Shown: positions 27,720 through 33,926 of the stretch, piece after piece | Numbering within the stretch: position 1 is the first letter of the stretch | Layout of the letters: each line of letters starts with the position of its first letter | Assembly: GCF_000517385.1 (NCBI RefSeq) | Contig: NZ_BAUW01000044.1 | Span: 1-33,926, forward strand | DNA from: Mesobacillus boroniphilus JCM 21738 | GTDB taxonomy: Bacteria; Bacillota; Bacilli; Bacillales; Cytobacillaceae | Length of the DNA stretch: 33,926 nt | Reading direction: 5' to 3' | The notes under the pieces: model-generated | The model's database searches: none | What the model was told of the DNA's origin: nothing | What the model saw: the letters and a program-made list of their open reading frames with translations, nothing else | Program-made: the position numbers and the translations under genes

Positions 27720-27902
27720 ATGCGAAATAAAGTAACTAACTTCCCAAATCAGAACAACAATAAGCTCGAGGGCGAACCGCGGGCAAAAGCAGAATATGCT
27801 TCAAGAAGAGCTGATGGTACTATCAATACTCATCCGCAGGAGCGCATGTACGCATCATCTCACCGTGAAGATGACACATCAGCGGTCATAAAAGACCATT
27901 AA
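27720..27902 (+). CDS. sspK: acid-soluble spore protein K
   Basis: 60 residues. [32 protein letters not shown] and [12 protein letters not shown] identify SspK, a minor SASP of the spore core made in the forespore. I start it at the ATG at 27720 because GGAGGG lies 4-9 nt upstream and this gives the family length; the frame is open to 27645 without family sequence. In B. subtilis sspK lies beside yfhJ and yfhH as well. Regulation by sigma G is known for the family; I cannot identify the promoter with confidence here. Confidence 0.93.
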   Translation: MRNKVTNFPNQNNNKLEGEPRAKAEYASRRADGTINTHPQERMYASSHREDDTSAVIKDH

Positions 27903-27941
27903 GAAGAAATTTCGTTTAACAGCTAGATTTTAAACCAATGG

Positions 27942-27971
27942 GCAAAGCCAGATATTTAAATCTGGTTTTGC
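27942..27971. terminator. bidirectional terminator between sspK and yfhH
   Basis: GCAAAGCCAGAT pairs with ATCTGGTTTTGC (one G-U pair) around a 6-nt loop. The last yfhH codons lie in the stem. T tracts are short, so its strength is uncertain. Confidence 0.6.
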
Positions 27972-28291
27972 TCCAATTTCAACAAAAGGGAAATTGGCAG
28001 TGCCTCTTCTCTTCCTTCACCATTTAGACGCGCCCCCCAGGCAAACACTCCATTCATATAATCAATCTTGAAATAAGTTCCTGGATCTCCATCGATCCCA
28101 TAAATTTCTCCCGGCTTGAAATCATCAGGGTTCAGCATATATGATTTGGCCATGGCAATTTTTCGTTCATATACGGCAAGCTCACTGACCATCCCCATCT
28201 GCTCGGCTTTTCTAGCCTTGTCACGGAGACTGGCAATTTCCTGATTTAATTCATATTCAGATAACTCGCTGTATCTTTTTTCTCTGCCCAT
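27956..28291 (-). CDS. yfhH: YfhH-like DUF1811 family protein
   Basis: 111 residues. MGREKRYSELSEYELNQEIA and KPGEIYGIDGDPGTYFKIDY are typical of the YfhH family: an N-terminal helical hairpin (residues 8-50), then a small SH3-like beta barrel. A structure is known for the B. subtilis protein, but no function. AGGAGTGA precedes the ATG. It is divergent from the short-chain dehydrogenase gene and convergent with sspK. Confidence 0.9.
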   Translation of the reverse strand: MGREKRYSELSEYELNQEIASLRDKARKAEQMGMVSELAVYERKIAMAKSYMLNPDDFKPGEIYGIDGDPGTYFKIDYMNGVFAWGARLNGEGREEALPISLLLKLEQNQI

Positions 28292-28428
28292 CTATATTCA
28301 CTCCTGGATCATTTTCGTTTTTAGGATTCTTCCAATACTAGTTTTAGCCATCACGAAGCAACCTACTATTATCATTCAAGCATATAAGTTATAACTAAAT
28401 TATAGCATGTTATCTTAAGGAGGCTATC

Positions 28429-29106
28429 ATGAAAGCAATCATTGTGACTGGTGCCGGTACCGGCCTTGGGAAGGAGCTATCGCTTCTTTTGGCCAAACAA
28501 GGTTACCATTTGATCCTAACAGGAAGAACTGAAGATAATTTAAAAAATGTACAAACCCAGATCGAAAAAACAGGTGGAAGTGCAACAGACCTTGTACTCG
28601 ATCTCCGCAATCTCGAGGATATTAAAGAAAAAGCCTTATTGATCAGCAAAAAATATGAGATTTACGGGCTCGTCAACAATGCAGGTCTCGGTTATTTCGG
28701 TCCATTCTCGGAAATCTCCGATAAAGAAATCGAAGAGATGTTCCAGACTAACGTCTTCGGGACGATCCAGATGACGAAAGCCATCCTGCCTTATATGAAG
28801 TTGAATAATGATGGTTTGGTCATCAACATCGTTTCGACCGCAGGACTGCGCGGGAAAAAGAATGAGGCGGTATACTGCTCCAGCAAGTTCGCAGTAAGAG
28901 GGTTCACAGAGAGTTTGCAAAAGGAATATGAAGGAACGGGAATCCGCTTTGTCGCTGCTTACATGGGAGGCATGAATACTCCGTTCTGGGAAGAAAGCGA
29001 CCATGTTTCTGACCAATCAAGACTTCGATCTCCCGCTGAAGTGGCAGAAATCATCATCGAAAATCTTGAAAAAGACGAAATTGTAATCGAATCAAAAAAA
29101 TCATGA
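28429..29106 (+). CDS. short-chain dehydrogenase/reductase
   Basis: 225 residues, intact. Classical SDR motifs are present: TGAGTGLGKELS (TGxxxGxG) at residues 7-18, NNAGLGYFGP at about 83-92, and the catalytic Y-x3-K in YCSSK near residue 151, with Ser in NIVSTAG upstream. LTGRTEDNL after the second strand points to NADP(H). Members of this small-SDR group oxidise or reduce diverse alcohols or ketones; the substrate here cannot be read from the sequence. TAAGGAGG precedes the ATG. Its stop codon lies within the terminator shared with convergent recX. No counterpart at this place in B. subtilis comes to mind. Confidence 0.88.
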   Translation: MKAIIVTGAGTGLGKELSLLLAKQGYHLILTGRTEDNLKNVQTQIEKTGGSATDLVLDLRNLEDIKEKALLISKKYEIYGLVNNAGLGYFGPFSEISDKEIEEMFQTNVFGTIQMTKAILPYMKLNNDGLVINIVSTAGLRGKKNEAVYCSSKFAVRGFTESLQKEYEGTGIRFVAAYMGGMNTPFWEESDHVSDQSRLRSPAEVAEIIIENLEKDEIVIESKKS

Positions 29107-29124
29107 CAATGTCATGATTTTTTA
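29094..29124. terminator. bidirectional terminator between the SDR gene and recX
   Basis: AAATCATGAC and GTCATGATTT pair around AAT, with seven A before and seven T after. The SDR stop is in the left arm and the recX stop is in the T tract, so two convergent genes end in one hairpin. Confidence 0.9.
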
Positions 29125-29931
29125 TTCCTCGTTTTCTTTTTCAGAAATGAATTCATCAATCATTTCCATTGGAAACCCCTTACGGTACAACGCCATTTTC
29201 AGCTTCTGCCTGTATTCACGTTCCGGCAGTTTACTGTATTTGTTGTGCAGCTTATCCCCCTGGTCCTTAATGCATCCATCTCATCGTCTTCTTCTTTCTC
29301 CACTTGTGTTTCATCCAGGGCAGCCCGGATGATCGCGAAGGAGTATCCTTTACGCTGAAGCATCTGCTCTATTTTCTGTTTAAGGATTCTTGAAGAATCC
29401 TTCTTGTTCTTCTGCGCATATTTATCACTAAGCTTAATTGCTTTTTCTAACTGTTCATCGAACGAAACCTCTTCTACTACCTTAGAGATCAAATCTGGAG
29501 ATATCCCTTTATTCTTTAATTCCATTTTAATGACCTCGGCTCCCTTGTCCGTCGTATTAAGCTGGGTTCGGACAAATGCATTAGCAAACTCCTCGTCATT
29601 CAGGAATTTGAATTCATATAATTTATGGATTGCTTCTTTTATGACTGGATCTGCGACTTCCTTTTTCAACAGGTAGTCACTCACTTCAGCTTCAGACCTC
29701 ATGCGGTGAGCTAAATAATTGATTGCCGTATTATAGGCTTTGCGGATATCATCCTGGAAAAGCATCTCTGTTACGGAAAAGTCATCGAGCTCCATCCTTT
29801 TTTCAAGTTGTGCTTAATCAATACATCTTCATCAACGCTGAAGCATACTCTTCCCCTCTGCCGCTGTCGGTAAAAATGCTGTATCGTTCCTTATTATGTT
29901 TTTGTACAGAAATCTTTGTAATCACTGGCAT
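29122..29931 (-). CDS. recX: recombination regulator RecX (three frame breaks)
   Basis: About 270 residues when joined, near the 264 of B. subtilis RecX (YfhG). RecX binds RecA filaments and modulates recombination and the SOS response. The start is the ATG at 29931 (MPVITKISVQKHNKERYSIF) behind AGAGGTGA. Breaks: near 29842 (EEYAFSVDEDVLIKHN, one T missing), at 29796-29797 (LKKGMELDDFSV, one G missing), and in the C run at 29256-29260 (TRGDKLHNKYSKLPEREYRQ, one base missing). The three-helix tandem repeats of RecX are clear (AINYLAHRMRSEAEVSDYL, LYEFKFLNDEEFANAFVR). It ends KENEE at 29122. Confidence 0.88.
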
Positions 29932-30032
29932 GTGATTTTCACCTCTAATGAAACTTTAACACATTCAAAGGAGGTTTATCATATTAAAAGAAGTACTATA
30001 GTAACAAGAGAATTTTTATGAGGAGGATCTTG

Positions 30033-30932
30033 ATGAAAATTGCGATTACCGGAGGAACTGGACTGGTCGGCCAAGCGTTAAGCAGTCATTTGATACAGTC
30101 GGGCCACCAAGTGTATATATTAACTCGGAATTCAAGTGAATCACACAGCATCAACCCCAAATATGTTCAATGGCTTAATTCTGGTGACAAGCCTGAAAAG
30201 GAGCTTGACGGCATTGATGCTATTGTCAATCTTGCTGGCGCGACAATCAATAACAGATGGACGGATGAATATAAAAAGAAAATCATCGATAGTCGATTGC
30301 AGGCAACATCCGAGGTAAAAAGGATTATTGAAGAGCTTCCCACAAAGCCTTCTGTTTTAGTCAATGCCAGTGCAGTAGGCTATTACGGCACCTCGCTAAG
30401 AAAGGAATTTACGGAACAATCCAATAAGGGAAGCGACTTCCTAGCCGACACTGTCGATCAATGGGAAGCTTCAGCCTCGCAGGTTCATGACATGGGAGTT
30501 CGACCTGTACTTTGCCGTTTTGGTGTCATCCTTGATAAAAACGGCGGTGCTTTGCCGAGGATGGTTCTCCCCTATAAACTTTTTGCTGGAGGAAAGATTG
30601 GCTCGGGCAAGCAATGGCTTTCATGGATCCATATAGAGGATGTCGTACGCGGGATTATTTTCAGCATCGAGAATCCAAAAGTGAATGGTCCCGTTAATTT
30701 CACAGCCCCTTCACCGGTTACGATGGAACAGTTCGGAGAAACCTTATCCAGGGTCATTAATCGCCCTCATTGGATGCGAGTGCCTTCCTTTGCGCTAAAA
30801 ATAATGCTGGGAGAAATGAGCATTCTTGTGTTGGAAGGTCAGCGTGCAATGCCAGAAAAACTGATTAGTGCAGGTTTTACATTCAGGTATCCTGAACTGG
30901 ATGATGCACTTAAAGAAATTTTCGATAAGTAA
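30033..30932 (+). CDS. yfhF: YfhF-like TIGR01777 (SDR39U1) epimerase/oxidoreductase
   Basis: 299 residues, intact. It is an extended SDR: the nucleotide loop is ITGGTGLVGQAL at residues 4-15, and NASAVGYYGT with the catalytic Tyr and GKQWLSWIHIEDVVRGI are hallmarks of the TIGR01777 family. The C-terminal part is the DUF1731-like domain (LGEMSILVLEGQRAMPEKLI). The reaction is unknown; relatives include cell-division inhibitor SulA-named proteins and human SDR39U1. I start it at the ATG at 30033 behind AGGAGGAT; an ATG at 30018 overlaps that ribosome site. It is followed by yfhE. Confidence 0.92.
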   Translation: MKIAITGGTGLVGQALSSHLIQSGHQVYILTRNSSESHSINPKYVQWLNSGDKPEKELDGIDAIVNLAGATINNRWTDEYKKKIIDSRLQATSEVKRIIEELPTKPSVLVNASAVGYYGTSLRKEFTEQSNKGSDFLADTVDQWEASASQVHDMGVRPVLCRFGVILDKNGGALPRMVLPYKLFAGGKIGSGKQWLSWIHIEDVVRGIIFSIENPKVNGPVNFTAPSPVTMEQFGETLSRVINRPHWMRVPSFALKIMLGEMSILVLEGQRAMPEKLISAGFTFRYPELDDALKEIFDK

Positions 30933-30999
30933 TGCTGTTAAATCCCTTTCAACAAGGAAATACTGGTAAAGTAAATCATTTTGAAAGGATGGATAACCA

Positions 31000-31119
31000 A
31001 TGGATAAAAAGAAACGCGATAAGACTAAGAGCACTTTATCAAGCATGCAGGAAGTTACATACAGCCATGAATTCAAGAAGGCAGACAGAGCAGCAGGCTA
31101 TACAAATGGAAAGAGATAA
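31000..31119 (+). CDS. yfhE: YfhE-like very small protein
   Basis: 39 residues, highly basic: it opens MDKKKRDKTKSTLSSMQEV and ends with KKADRAAGYTNGKR. I recognise it as the YfhE family by sequence and by its place between yfhF and yfhD. No function is known. GAAAGGATGG precedes the ATG. A different frame here (30932-31129) is longer but is not family sequence. It is probably cotranscribed with yfhF and ends ahead of a terminator. Confidence 0.85.
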   Translation: MDKKKRDKTKSTLSSMQEVTYSHEFKKADRAAGYTNGKR

Positions 31120-31149
31120 TAAGCATTAAGCACCCTTTTATTGCGAAAT

Positions 31150-31187
31150 ATAAAAGTACGGAAATGATTCTTTTTCCGTACTTTTAT
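31150..31187 (+). terminator. Rho-independent terminator of yfhFE
   Basis: ATAAAAGTACGGAAA and TTTCCGTACTTTTAT form a perfect 15-bp stem. It lies about 20 bp before the yfhD start, so yfhD would need read-through or a start inside this region. Confidence 0.85.
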
Positions 31188-31207
31188 CCTGAAAGGGGTT
31201 TTTTCGA

Positions 31208-31393
31208 ATGGGTCGTTCTCATGGACATAAAACACGTGACCGAAATAAAGCTTCGCTTCCTCAGGTTCCCAAGAATATGAAGTCAGATGGAATCGACGTT
31301 GAATTCAACCCTGAGCTTGCCGATCAAGCTGATCTTGAAGCGCTGGCTCGATCAAGGGCTGCGGATGGGCGTGCAAAAAAATACCGAAAATAA
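31208..31393 (+). CDS. yfhD: YfhD-like small protein
   Basis: 61 residues. MGRSHGHKTRDRNKASLPQV opens it, and the middle FNPELADQADLEALARSRAA and basic tail ADGRAKKYRK are typical of the YfhD family. No function is known; the highly charged composition is like that of other small sporulation-linked proteins. GAAAGGGG precedes the ATG at a rather long spacing. A palindromic terminator begins 8 nt after the stop. Confidence 0.87.
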   Translation: MGRSHGHKTRDRNKASLPQVPKNMKSDGIDVEFNPELADQADLEALARSRAADGRAKKYRK

Positions 31394-31401
31394 CCCATAA
31401 T

Positions 31402-31443
31402 AAAAGAGAAAGCAGAATCCATATGGATTCTGCTTTCTCTTTT
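31402..31443. terminator. bidirectional terminator after yfhD
   Basis: A perfect 42-bp palindrome (arms 31402-31422 and 31423-31443) centred on CATATG, starting AAAAGAGAAAGC and ending GCTTTCTCTTTT. In RNA it forms a long stem with a minimal loop. Confidence 0.9.
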
Positions 31444-31578
31444 AAGGGGAAGGGAGAATTAATCAACAGTTAGCATCGGGATTTTTATTGTGAATATTTT
31501 CACTAACTTTTGATACCATTAATATATGCCCTCTTTCTAAGTTACACAATGGCTTTCACCAATTGTTCAAAATAAATA

Positions 31579-31739
31579 TTTTCCACAGTTATCAACATTA
31601 ATGTGGATAGTGTGAACAACTCTGAAAATCGCTTACTACTATTGGATTTTTAACCACACAGTTTTTTAAAGGTTTTTTTGTGGATAATGTGCATAAGTCT
31701 GTGGAGTACTCGAAAATTAATGAATTTTCCTGTTGATAA
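31579..31739. promoter_or_regulatory. cluster of six DnaA-box-like sites
   Basis: Within 161 bp: TTTTCCACA (31579-31587), TTATCAACA (31589-31597), TGTGGATAG (31602-31610, minus), TTAACCACA (31650-31658), TGTGGATAA (31679-31687, minus, perfect), TGTTGATAA (31731-31739, minus). All but the perfect one differ by a single base from TTATCCACA. The sequence after it, to 31850, is very AT-rich. No gene is visible in 31444-31889. Because neither dnaA nor dnaN is near, it is not the usual oriC; DnaA-box clusters that titrate DnaA outside oriC are known in B. subtilis. Confidence 0.6.
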
Positions 31740-31889
31740 GTATGCTGATAAATAATTGCTATTAATATTTCCCTTATTTTTAATGCTGCAAACCATTATT
31801 CATTAATAAACGCCTAAATAATTTACATAAATAAATCAAATACTATTCCTAATAGGAGCTGATTTTTTAACAATACGGAGGGATTCCTG

Positions 31890-32141
31890 ATGGCAAGAAG
31901 AAATAAAATACTTGTACCTGAAGCTAGAATGGCATTGGATGACTTGAAGGCGCAGGTAGCGGGAACAATGAAATCAGAGGACGCTAAATACGAAACGGCC
32001 AGGGAGATTGGTGTCCCATTGAACAAGGGGTATAACGGAAATCTTTCAACGCGAGAAGCAGGTCGAGTCGGCGGGAAACTTGGAGGAAATATGGTTCGCG
32101 AGCTCGTTAAAATGGCCCAGGAAAATCTGCGTAAACAGTAA
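31890..32141 (+). CDS. alpha/beta-type small acid-soluble spore protein
   Basis: 83 residues. KYETAREIGVPLNKGYNG contains the cleavage site of the germination protease GPR (E-I-G in place of the usual E-F-G), and GRVGGKLGGNMVRELVKMAQ matches the second conserved DNA-binding block. These proteins coat spore DNA, put it in an A-like form and protect it from UV and heat. ALDDLKAQVAG in the N-terminal part is somewhat longer than in SspA-D. ACGGAGGG precedes the ATG. No terminator is visible directly downstream. I do not assign a specific ssp letter. Confidence 0.92.
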   Translation: MARRNKILVPEARMALDDLKAQVAGTMKSEDAKYETAREIGVPLNKGYNGNLSTREAGRVGGKLGGNMVRELVKMAQENLRKQ

Positions 32142-32166
32142 GGATTTCAACTATTTGTAAAAACGA

Positions 32167-32195
32167 TTGACAGCTGCTGAAAAATATCATATAAT
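32167..32195 (+). promoter_or_regulatory. perfect consensus sigma-A promoter
   Basis: TTGACA (32167-32172) and TATAAT (32190-32195) are both exact consensus and 17 bp apart. It is the only perfect match I found in the window. It should start a plus-strand transcript near 32202. Confidence 0.85.
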
Positions 32196-32247
32196 GATAA
32201 AGCTTCGCCAAAAAGAAGTAACTTGAATCACAACTATAATTATGTAA

Positions 32248-32397
32248 ACAATTAATGGCGTTCTGCTTTTATTTTTAGGTATCAACTTATTCACACTGGA
32301 TCGGCTTCGGAGCCGTAAGGATACAAGAGAGGTAGGGCTTGTGTCGTTTAGGTTTAAAAATGGTCAAGTGGAAATTGTACCGCGGCAAAGTTTATAA
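32248..32397 (+). CDS. possible small membrane-anchored protein (start frame apparently broken)
   Basis: The open frame reads LLLFLGINLFTLDRL then RSRKDTREVGL and FKNGQVEIVPRQSL before a TAA at 32395-32397: a hydrophobic N-terminal stretch followed by a basic and polar tail. It has no usual start codon in frame. An ATG at 32255 in the next frame would join it if one C were restored in GTTCTG (giving MAF before LLLFLG), the same kind of error found in the neighbouring genes. There is no clear Shine-Dalgarno before that ATG, which weakens the case. If real, it is about 48 residues. Confidence 0.35.
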   Translation, partial: TINGVLLLFLGINLFTLDRLRSRKDTREVGLVSFRFKNGQVEIVPRQSL

Positions 32398-32438
32398 TGG
32401 ATGATTTTTTATACATCTTGTGGAGTAGCAAGTTACTT

Positions 32439-32467
32439 AAAAGCGAACCGGAATCCGGTTCGCTTTT
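32439..32467. terminator. strong bidirectional terminator
   Basis: AAAAGCGAACCGG and CCGGTTCGCTTTT form a perfect 13-bp stem with a 3-nt loop, followed by T on both strands. It ends the orphan unit (plus) and the histidine kinase gene (minus, stop at 32485). Confidence 0.95.
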
Positions 32468-32484
32468 TCTAATTCGCTAACAAT

Positions 32485-33779
32485 TTAGATTGCATTATTC
32501 CTTCGGGGCTGCTCAGTATGATCAAATGGTTCCTGCTTGTATGACTGCAGGATTATAGTTACTTCTGTCCCGACTCCTCTTTCGCTCTTGTAGGAAATCG
32601 AACCGCCCATAGTCTCAATGATCTTGATTGAAACCGAGGTTCCAAGTCCCGTACCTTTACTTTTGGTTGTATAAAATAATGTACCAAGTTTGGCGATTTG
32701 TGCGCTATCCATTCCCTTTCCTGTATCTGAAATCACAATATATGATTCATTCCCGGCCGAGACCTGGCTGATGTTGACTTCCCCGCCTCATCCGTAGCCT
32801 CGATACCGTTCTTTATAATGTTCACAAGAGCTTGTTTCAGCTGGTTCCTGTCAGTTTTTACATAGATCCCCCACTCCAGCTGGACATTCACCTGGACCCC
32901 TTCCTTTGCAGCAAATGCCTCTAAAAGCAATGTGACTTCAGTAATGATTTCTGCCAGCTCGGCATCCTCCAATTTTTCAAATTGAGGCTTAGCAAAATTC
33001 AGATAATCATTAATGATAGATTCCGCCCTCCCGAGTTCCGTCAGGACGAGGCTCAAATAGTAATAATTATCTCCTTTTTCTTGCTTATGCATCATCTGCA
33101 AAAAACCTTTTACCACTGTTAATGGATTCCTGATTTCATGCGCTATTGATGCAGCTAGTTCACCCAGTGTATTCAGTTTTTCAGCGCGCAGGATTTCTTT
33201 TCTCATTAAATCCTTCTCGATCAAGGACTCATTCAGAATCGCTGCTACCCATACGGCAAAAACCTGGATTGCGCCAAAAATTCCAACATTCATCATAATT
33301 TGATTTGTGTCCTCGGCTGTTGCGTCATTAAGAAAAATATTGGCCAAAAGAATCAGCAGCATTGAAAATGAGGGCCATAACCCTACAAGGACTGTTGTCC
33401 TGATTCTCTTCTTTGCATCAAACGTCCAAAATTTCTTCATGAACAAGAATGGAATTAGCGCTGCCAGGAAACCGCTCGCATAGCCGAGCAGAAGATCCCC
33501 GCCCATGAATGTCCTTGTTGCCAGATAAGTAAACAAGACCATAACACCCGCTATCCGGCCTCCATATAAAAAGGCAAGCACCATTGGCACGTAGCGAAGA
33601 TCCCAGTACAAACCGCCTTCCTCAAATGAGAACGCGAGAGACAGAAACACAGCAATACTTTGGAGCACTCCGCATAAGTAAGGTGATTTCCCAACCCTTT
33701 TATTATCAAAAAGAACACTATGAATAAAGATTGGCAGCAGGATAATTAGGACATTTAAAAGAAGTTTCTCAGCAAGCAT
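32485..33779 (-). CDS. membrane sensor histidine kinase, KinB/5TMR-LYT-like (frame broken)
   Basis: About 431 residues. Six or so membrane helices occupy residues 1-190 (5TMR-LYT-like sensor), followed by HisKA with the phospho-acceptor His in ELAASIAHEIRNPLTVVKGF, then HATPase_c: the N box ALVNIIKNGIEA, G1 SDTGKGMDS and G2 KGTGLGTS. One G is missing from the run at 32781-32784; the joined reading is ATDEAGEVNISQVSAGNES. It resembles sporulation kinase KinB, which feeds the Spo0F phosphorelay; no response regulator is adjacent, as expected for such orphan kinases. I start it at the ATG at 33779, 8 nt after GGAG, instead of the one at 33797. Confidence 0.88.
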
Positions 33780-33846
33780 TGCAAATTCTCCATTCAAAGA
33801 GGGTTTAGATAAAGCCGGGCTGGTGCTGTCATACTTGTTAGCTTTC

Positions 33847-33863
33847 TCGTATTAGGAATACGA
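33847..33863. promoter_or_regulatory. palindrome upstream of the histidine kinase gene
   Basis: TCGTATT and AATACGA are perfect 7-bp arms around three bases, 68 bp before the chosen start codon. It is a candidate operator or short hairpin. Confidence 0.4.
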
Positions 33864-33914
33864 CAAACTTTTCACTAATCCTCTATTGCCCGGGAAATTT
33901 GTCATATTTTATTA

Positions 33915-33926
33915 GAAAAGCGCAAG
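33915..33926 (+). repeat. first 12 bases of another copy of the 172-bp repeat
   Basis: GAAAAGCGCAAG matches 15746-15757 (GAAAAGCGTAAG) with one difference, in the same orientation as the copies at 1-27 and 15746-15917. Only 12 bases are visible, so the match is suggestive rather than certain. Confidence 0.6.

Larger units (their letters stand above)
32202..32467 (+). ncRNA. orphan transcription unit, small RNA or small-protein mRNA
   Basis: A transcript of about 265 nt is predicted from the promoter at 32167-32195 to the terminator at 32439-32467. It contains two adjoining hairpins: CGGCT-TCGG-AGCCG (32302-32315) and GATACAAG / CTTGTGTC (32320-32345, one G-U pair). No annotated gene family is recognised in it. 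The same bases also hold the small open frame at 32248-32397. Whether it works as RNA, as message, or as both cannot be settled from the sequence. Confidence 0.5.

Noticed and set aside
31579..31850. Chromosomal replication origin oriC
   Set aside because: The DnaA boxes and AT-rich DNA fit, but dnaA, dnaN, rpmH and the usual oriC genes are absent; a titration cluster is more likely.

Overview
The window is a chromosomal segment of a spore-forming Bacillaceae (Bacillus sensu lato). It carries small acid-soluble spore proteins (sspE, sspK and an alpha/beta-type SASP) and fabL. Its gene order follows the yfh/yga region of Bacillus subtilis (yfhD-E-F, recX, yfhH, sspK, yfhJ, yfhP, mutY, yfhS, fabL, sspE, ygaB, ygaC, ygaD, ygaE, gsaB, bcp). 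The names come from recognising protein sequences and this order; no search was run. Three blocks sit inside that backbone: an ABC-2 exporter plus a DUF2071 gene between bcp and gsaB, a stand-alone glutamate synthase between gsaB and ygaE, and a five-gene peptide ABC importer between ygaE and ygaD.

Layout. 1-2.2 kb: repeat end, TetR regulator, Bcp peroxiredoxin, two-TM potassium channel (all minus). 2.4-5.0 kb: ABC-2 operon, ATPase then two permeases (minus). 5.1-12.1 kb: DUF2071 gene, gsaB/hemL, glutamate synthase (plus). 12.2-12.4 kb: four tandem 50-bp units in non-coding DNA. 12.7-13.8 kb: ygaE. 13.8-19.7 kb: dpp/opp importer (minus), interrupted by a 172-bp interspersed repeat. 20-24.2 kb: ygaD, ygaC, ygaB, sspE, fabL (minus), with a pentanucleotide microsatellite before ygaD. 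24.4-31.4 kb: yfh genes on both strands. 31.4-32.5 kb: a DnaA-box-rich AT-rich spacer, an alpha/beta SASP, and an orphan transcription unit with a perfect consensus sigma-A promoter and a terminator. 32.5-33.8 kb: KinB-like sensor kinase. The last 12 bases match the start of the 172-bp repeat and the first 27 match its end, so the contig probably broke at copies of this repeat.

At least 18 places show a reading frame broken inside an otherwise well-conserved gene. Nearly all are repaired by restoring one G or C to a short G/C run. This looks like systematic base undercalling rather than gene decay, so I annotate these genes as full-length CDS and give the break points.

The most interesting non-coding signals are the orphan unit at 32167-32467, the DnaA-box cluster at 31579-31739, the 50-bp hairpin array at 12231-12430, the pentamer microsatellite at 21751-21840, and the hairpin lying between the Shine-Dalgarno and the start codon of glutamate synthase at 7579-7621.
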